The position numbers and the translations under genes were made by a program. Of a stretch of 9,780 nt of DNA, positions 7,630 to 9,780 are shown one piece after another (position 1 is the stretch's first letter; each line of letters opens with the position of its first letter). The notes under the pieces were generated by a model. The model did not search any database, was not told the origin of the DNA, and saw nothing but the letters and a program-made list of their open reading frames with translations. The stretch comes from Nitrospinaceae bacterium (GTDB lineage: Bacteria; Nitrospinota; Nitrospinia; Nitrospinales; VA-1), in NCBI GenBank assembly GCA_029261675.1, contig JAJDBA010000340.1, forward strand, positions 1-9,780, given 5' to 3'.

Positions 7630-7656
7630 GGCTTGTCTGTAAATATTCTTTATGAT
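7628..7656 (+). promoter_or_regulatory. Candidate sigma70-type promoter for the TPR/M48/SH3 gene cluster
   Basis: TTGGCT (7628-7633) and TATGAT (7651-7656) are separated by exactly 17 bases, close to the TTGACA/TATAAT consensus. The expected start site is near 7663, giving a leader of about 35 bases to the ATG at 7698. Its -35 end abuts the -35 region of the leftward gpsA promoter, so the two may compete for polymerase or share a regulator. No operator-like palindrome is evident. Confidence 0.42.
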
Positions 7657-7697
7657 TAAATGTTTATATATCCTGTAATTTAAATAAGAGTTAATAC

Positions 7698-8366
7698 ATG
7701 GCAAAGAAAATTAGTCGTAAAGAGTTATTAAAGCAACCCGATCAGTTCCTGTCTTCCACTGATAAGGCAATGCTGTTTTTCACAAACAATCGTTCTACTG
7801 TAATCGGTAGTATTGTTGCGATTTTGATTGTCGGACTTTCTTTGGTTGGTTATCAGAATTATCAACAGTCGCAAACGATGAAGTTTGAAGCCATGTATTT
7901 TAATATGGAAGAAATTGTTAGCATTGAAGAAGCAAAAGGGAATAATCCTGAAAGTCAGCTAGTAAAAATACGTGATCAAATTAGTGATGAATCGCATCGA
8001 AATCGCGCATCACTATTGCTTGCTGATGTCTATTTTCAATATGGGAATTTTGATAAGGCTAAAGCGACCTATCAGGAAGTTAGAAATAATTCGCGGGGAT
8101 TAAATCATCAGATGGCCAATGTAGGCTTAGGATATACCCATGAAGCCATGGGAGAATTTAAAAAGGCCATTGACCTATTTAAACTGGCTATTGATACAAA
8201 CGATAACTTTCCATTATTTCAGGTCTATTGGAGCTTGGCCCGATGCCATGAGAATAATAAAGATACATCGAACGCCTTATTGATCTTAAGAGAAATGCAA
8301 ATCAAATTTTCTGGTAGAGCTGAATCAGAAAAAATCGAAAATCAGATCAAACAACTATCCGCTTAG
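7698..8366 (+). CDS. Membrane-anchored tetratricopeptide repeat protein (YfgM/TPR_21-like layout)
   Basis: A 222-residue protein with a short basic N-terminal cytoplasmic segment (KKISRKELLKQ), one transmembrane helix (about 33-52) and a probably periplasmic domain. That domain carries about three TPR-like helix pairs: about 103-132 (LLLADVYFQYGNFDKAKATY), 138-168 (VGLGYTHEAMGEFKKAIDLF) and 173-203 (more degenerate). The layout resembles YfgM, the ancillary SecYEG-associated subunit, and many unassigned TPR anchors. The resemblance is architectural, not a proven orthology. Such proteins usually act as scaffolds or chaperone partners for envelope proteins. An AAGAG sequence 7 bases before the ATG is a modest ribosome binding site. 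The gene sits 22 bases ahead of an M48 protease gene, suggesting a shared transcript and envelope role. Confidence 0.75.
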   Translation: MAKKISRKELLKQPDQFLSSTDKAMLFFTNNRSTVIGSIVAILIVGLSLVGYQNYQQSQTMKFEAMYFNMEEIVSIEEAKGNNPESQLVKIRDQISDESHRNRASLLLADVYFQYGNFDKAKATYQEVRNNSRGLNHQMANVGLGYTHEAMGEFKKAIDLFKLAIDTNDNFPLFQVYWSLARCHENNKDTSNALLILREMQIKFSGRAESEKIENQIKQLSA

Positions 8367-8388
8367 TAAATAACCGGCGGCCCCTTAT

Positions 8389-9462
8389 ATGCCGAATCCA
8401 TTCAAACCCGCCTTTTTAGTTTTTGCGGTTTTTCTTTCTGTTTATCCCCTGTCTGTTCAGGCGGTGCCTTTTGTTAGTCTGGAAACAGAAATTGCAATGG
8501 GGAAAGAAGCCGATGCCTCTATCATTGCCCAATTTGGTATTTACCAAGACAAATCATTACAGCTTTATGTCAATAATATTGGGCAGAAACTCGTTTCTCA
8601 ACTTTCTGACAAGGTTTTTCCAAGATACTATTTTCGGGTTATGGATAGCCCCGAAATCAATGCCTTTGCGCTACCCGGGGGCTACGTCTATGTAACACGC
8701 GGACTGTTGGCATTGGTGAATAGTGAGGCGGAACTGGCTGGAGTGATGGGTCATGAGATCGGCCATATTATTTTCCACCATGGAGCAAAACAAATGGTGC
8801 GAAGTATTGGAGCGCAGGTTTTGGCTCTTGGTGGTGCTATTGCCAGTCCTGAAAATGCAGGCGGGTGGCTTGCCGTCAGTACGGCTCTGTTCCAGCAGAT
8901 AAACCTGGGCTATGGACGTGAAGCAGAAATTGAATCCGATCAGCACGGAATTTTGAGCGGATCAGAAGCAGGATATAACTCCTATGGAATGGCTAATTTC
9001 CTCAAAAGCCTAAGGAGAAAGGAAATCATGTCAGGCCAGTCTTATCATTCCTTTCAAGCTTCTCATCCGGAAACCAAGGATCGTATTGTTAAAGCCGGGT
9101 TGCTTGCAGAACGCATGAAGACAGATTCTACAGAGGAAAATTTTTTTCAAAGCAGATATTTAAATCAAATTCGCGGGCTTGTTTATGAAGGCAAGAAGCA
9201 TCCCAAAGATTCCAAAAGATATGAACCAAAGTATGTTGATATTTATGAAGTGAAAAAGGGAGATACCTTTCAAAGTATTGCGGAAAAGGAACTGGGTGAT
9301 AAAAGACAGGATCTTGGATTAACAGTTTTGAATGGAAGAAGAGAGTCCAGCCAACCCAAACCCGGTGAATTGATTAAAATTATTCGTTCGGGTAAGTTCA
9401 AAAAAAATAAAACTCTGAAGCTTGAATCCTACAGCCTGCTCGAAACTCCTTCAAATAAATAA
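8389..9462 (+). CDS. Secreted M48 zinc metalloprotease (BepA/LoiP-like) with C-terminal LysM-like domain
   Basis: A 357-residue protein. A signal peptide is expected to be cleaved after VQA (residue 25); there is no lipobox cysteine. The M48 peptidase domain spans about 28-245, with the zinc and catalytic motif H122-E123-I-G-H126 and a probable third ligand E180 in GREAEIESD. The stretch NAFALPGGYVYVTRGLL just before the HExxH is typical of M48C proteases such as BepA, which monitor outer-membrane protein assembly. In place of BepA's TPR tail there is a linker and a LysM-like domain (about 286-336: YEVKKGDTFQSIAEKELG to PKPGELIKII), which usually binds peptidoglycan. A basic tail follows. The start has only a GGCGG-type ribosome binding site 8 bases upstream. 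A periplasmic quality-control role is inferred; substrates are unknown. Confidence 0.88.
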   Translation: MPNPFKPAFLVFAVFLSVYPLSVQAVPFVSLETEIAMGKEADASIIAQFGIYQDKSLQLYVNNIGQKLVSQLSDKVFPRYYFRVMDSPEINAFALPGGYVYVTRGLLALVNSEAELAGVMGHEIGHIIFHHGAKQMVRSIGAQVLALGGAIASPENAGGWLAVSTALFQQINLGYGREAEIESDQHGILSGSEAGYNSYGMANFLKSLRRKEIMSGQSYHSFQASHPETKDRIVKAGLLAERMKTDSTEENFFQSRYLNQIRGLVYEGKKHPKDSKRYEPKYVDIYEVKKGDTFQSIAEKELGDKRQDLGLTVLNGRRESSQPKPGELIKIIRSGKFKKNKTLKLESYSLLETPSNK

Positions 9463-9467
9463 AGGCT

Positions 9468-9647
9468 ATGGTCGTTAGCCTGAAAAAAAACCACACTGTT
9501 CACCTGAAGCCTGATGGGGAAATTTGTAACCGACTCAAGTTGGGTACGAAAGTCCATATCATTCGAAGAAAGGGAGATTGGGCGCATATCAACTGGCGTA
9601 GCGGAAAAAAGAAGGGCTGGATTTGTTTTCCTGAACAGGAAAATTAA
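9468..9647 (+). CDS. Small SH3b-like domain protein (59 residues)
   Basis: A 59-residue reading frame starting 5 bases after the M48 protease stop. Its sequence fits a lone bacterial SH3 domain: a hydrophobic first strand (VHLK), then LKLGTKVHIIRRKGDWAHI and a closing KKGWICF, matching the usual pattern of LxxGtxvxvlxxxgxWxxVxxxxGWv. No signal peptide or membrane segment is visible, and there are two cysteines (C20, C53). The frame is closed by TAA at 9456, so the ATG at 9468 is the only good start. AAAGG at 9461-9465 lies only 2 bases from the ATG, so reinitiation after the protease gene is likely. As SH3b and LysM domains both commonly bind peptidoglycan, it may act with the upstream protease. 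It could also be a remnant of a longer protein. Confidence 0.6.
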   Translation: MVVSLKKNHTVHLKPDGEICNRLKLGTKVHIIRRKGDWAHINWRSGKKKGWICFPEQEN

Positions 9648-9661
9648 GTGTGGGCAATAAA

Positions 9662-9691
9662 AAACCCGAACGGCTTTCACCGTCCGGGTTT
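9662..9691 (-). terminator. Rho-independent terminator, oriented for the leftward aconitase gene
   Basis: The arms 9662-9673 and 9680-9691 pair over 12 bp around a 6-base loop. On the - strand all positions pair (one G-U) and the stem runs into six T bases (complement of 9659-9664), a textbook intrinsic terminator 19 bases after the leftward stop codon. On the + strand the same hairpin has an A-C mismatch and only TTT after it. It may still stop rightward transcription from the SH3b gene, less efficiently. Confidence 0.85.
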
Positions 9692-9710
9692 CGATACTTC
9701 TATTTAAAAA

Positions 9711-9780
9711 CTACTTTTGTGACCCAACATAGTTCAAGGCAGAACCTGCGTTGAACCATTTGACCTGATCGTCGTTGAGG
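9711..9780 (-). CDS. Aconitate hydratase, mitochondrial-type, extreme C-terminus (rest outside window)
   Basis: Only the last 22 codons and the stop are present, read leftward. The peptide LNDDQVKWFNAGSALNYV closely matches the end of mitochondrial-type aconitase, as recalled for human ACO2 (ETQIEWFRAGSALNRM). Aconitase isomerises citrate to isocitrate through a 4Fe-4S cluster in the TCA cycle, but none of the catalytic region is visible. The assignment rests on this short conserved tail and on the terminator placed directly after it. The gene is convergent with the TPR/M48/SH3b cluster and unrelated in function. Confidence 0.72.
   Translation of the reverse strand, partial: LNDDQVKWFNAGSALNYVGSQK

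Noticed and set aside
8374..8394. Small CGGC/GCCG hairpin over the M48 start codon
   Set aside because: Four-base arms around a 13-base loop are too weak to call a regulatory structure.
9456..9470. SH3b frame as a frameshifted C-terminal extension of the M48 protease
   Set aside because: The two frames differ, the SH3b frame is closed by TAA at 9456, and the protease ends naturally after its LysM-like domain and basic tail. A sequencing error cannot be fully excluded, but a separate gene is simpler.
1..9780. CRISPR arrays, tRNA/rRNA genes, insertion sequences or phage genes
   Set aside because: No spaced direct repeats, cloverleaf-like tails, transposase motifs or terminal inverted repeats were seen on either strand.

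Overview
The window is a gene-dense stretch (twelve genes, coding almost throughout, longest non-coding gap about 130 bases) of an AT-leaning Gram-negative bacterial chromosome. Signal peptides, FtsEX with an EnvC-type activator, a BepA-like protease and a LarB/GpsA pair all fit a diderm bacterium. The order ftsE-ftsX-envC-ctpA, the mitochondrial-type aconitase and the overall gene style suggest a deltaproteobacterial or Nitrospinota-like lineage. That placement is an impression from family resemblance, not a measured result.

Positions 1-5814 (+ strand) form one tightly packed run. It holds the 3' end of ftsE, then ftsX, an envC-like murein hydrolase activator, a ctpA-type S41 processing protease, tsaD, and an OleD-like NAD(P)-dependent sugar-epimerase-fold dehydrogenase. 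Junctions are 1 to 56 bases, or an ATGA overlap (ftsX/envC). The first four genes form a cell-envelope and division module: FtsEX uses ATP to switch on a catalytically dead LytM activator, and a periplasmic Ser/Lys protease is encoded directly after it. TsaD (tRNA t6A37 synthesis) and the dehydrogenase look like co-transcribed passengers.

Positions 5783-7569 (- strand) hold gpsA followed by larB, joined by an ATGA overlap. The larB 3' end overlaps the 3' end of the dehydrogenase gene by 32 bp, tail to tail. GpsA makes glycerol-3-phosphate for phospholipids. LarB is the first enzyme of nickel-pincer nucleotide synthesis, but no larA, larC or larE is seen here.

Positions 7570-7697 are a divergent promoter region with a sigma70-like candidate in each direction. 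Rightward from it lie a membrane-anchored TPR protein (YfgM-like layout), a secreted M48 zinc protease with a C-terminal LysM-like domain, and a 59-residue SH3b-like mini-gene (9468-9647). The three are closely spaced and probably form a second envelope-maintenance operon.

Positions 9662-9691 hold a hairpin terminator whose T-tract and better pairing are on the - strand. Just beyond it, 9711-9780 carries the last 22 codons of a leftward gene whose C-terminus matches mitochondrial-type aconitase.

Most of the window is conserved housekeeping sequence. I found no CRISPR, mobile element, tRNA or rRNA, and no clear sign of a wholly new system. The least ordinary parts are the TPR/M48-LysM/SH3b cluster, the larB gene without other lar genes, and the OleD-like dehydrogenase without visible partners.
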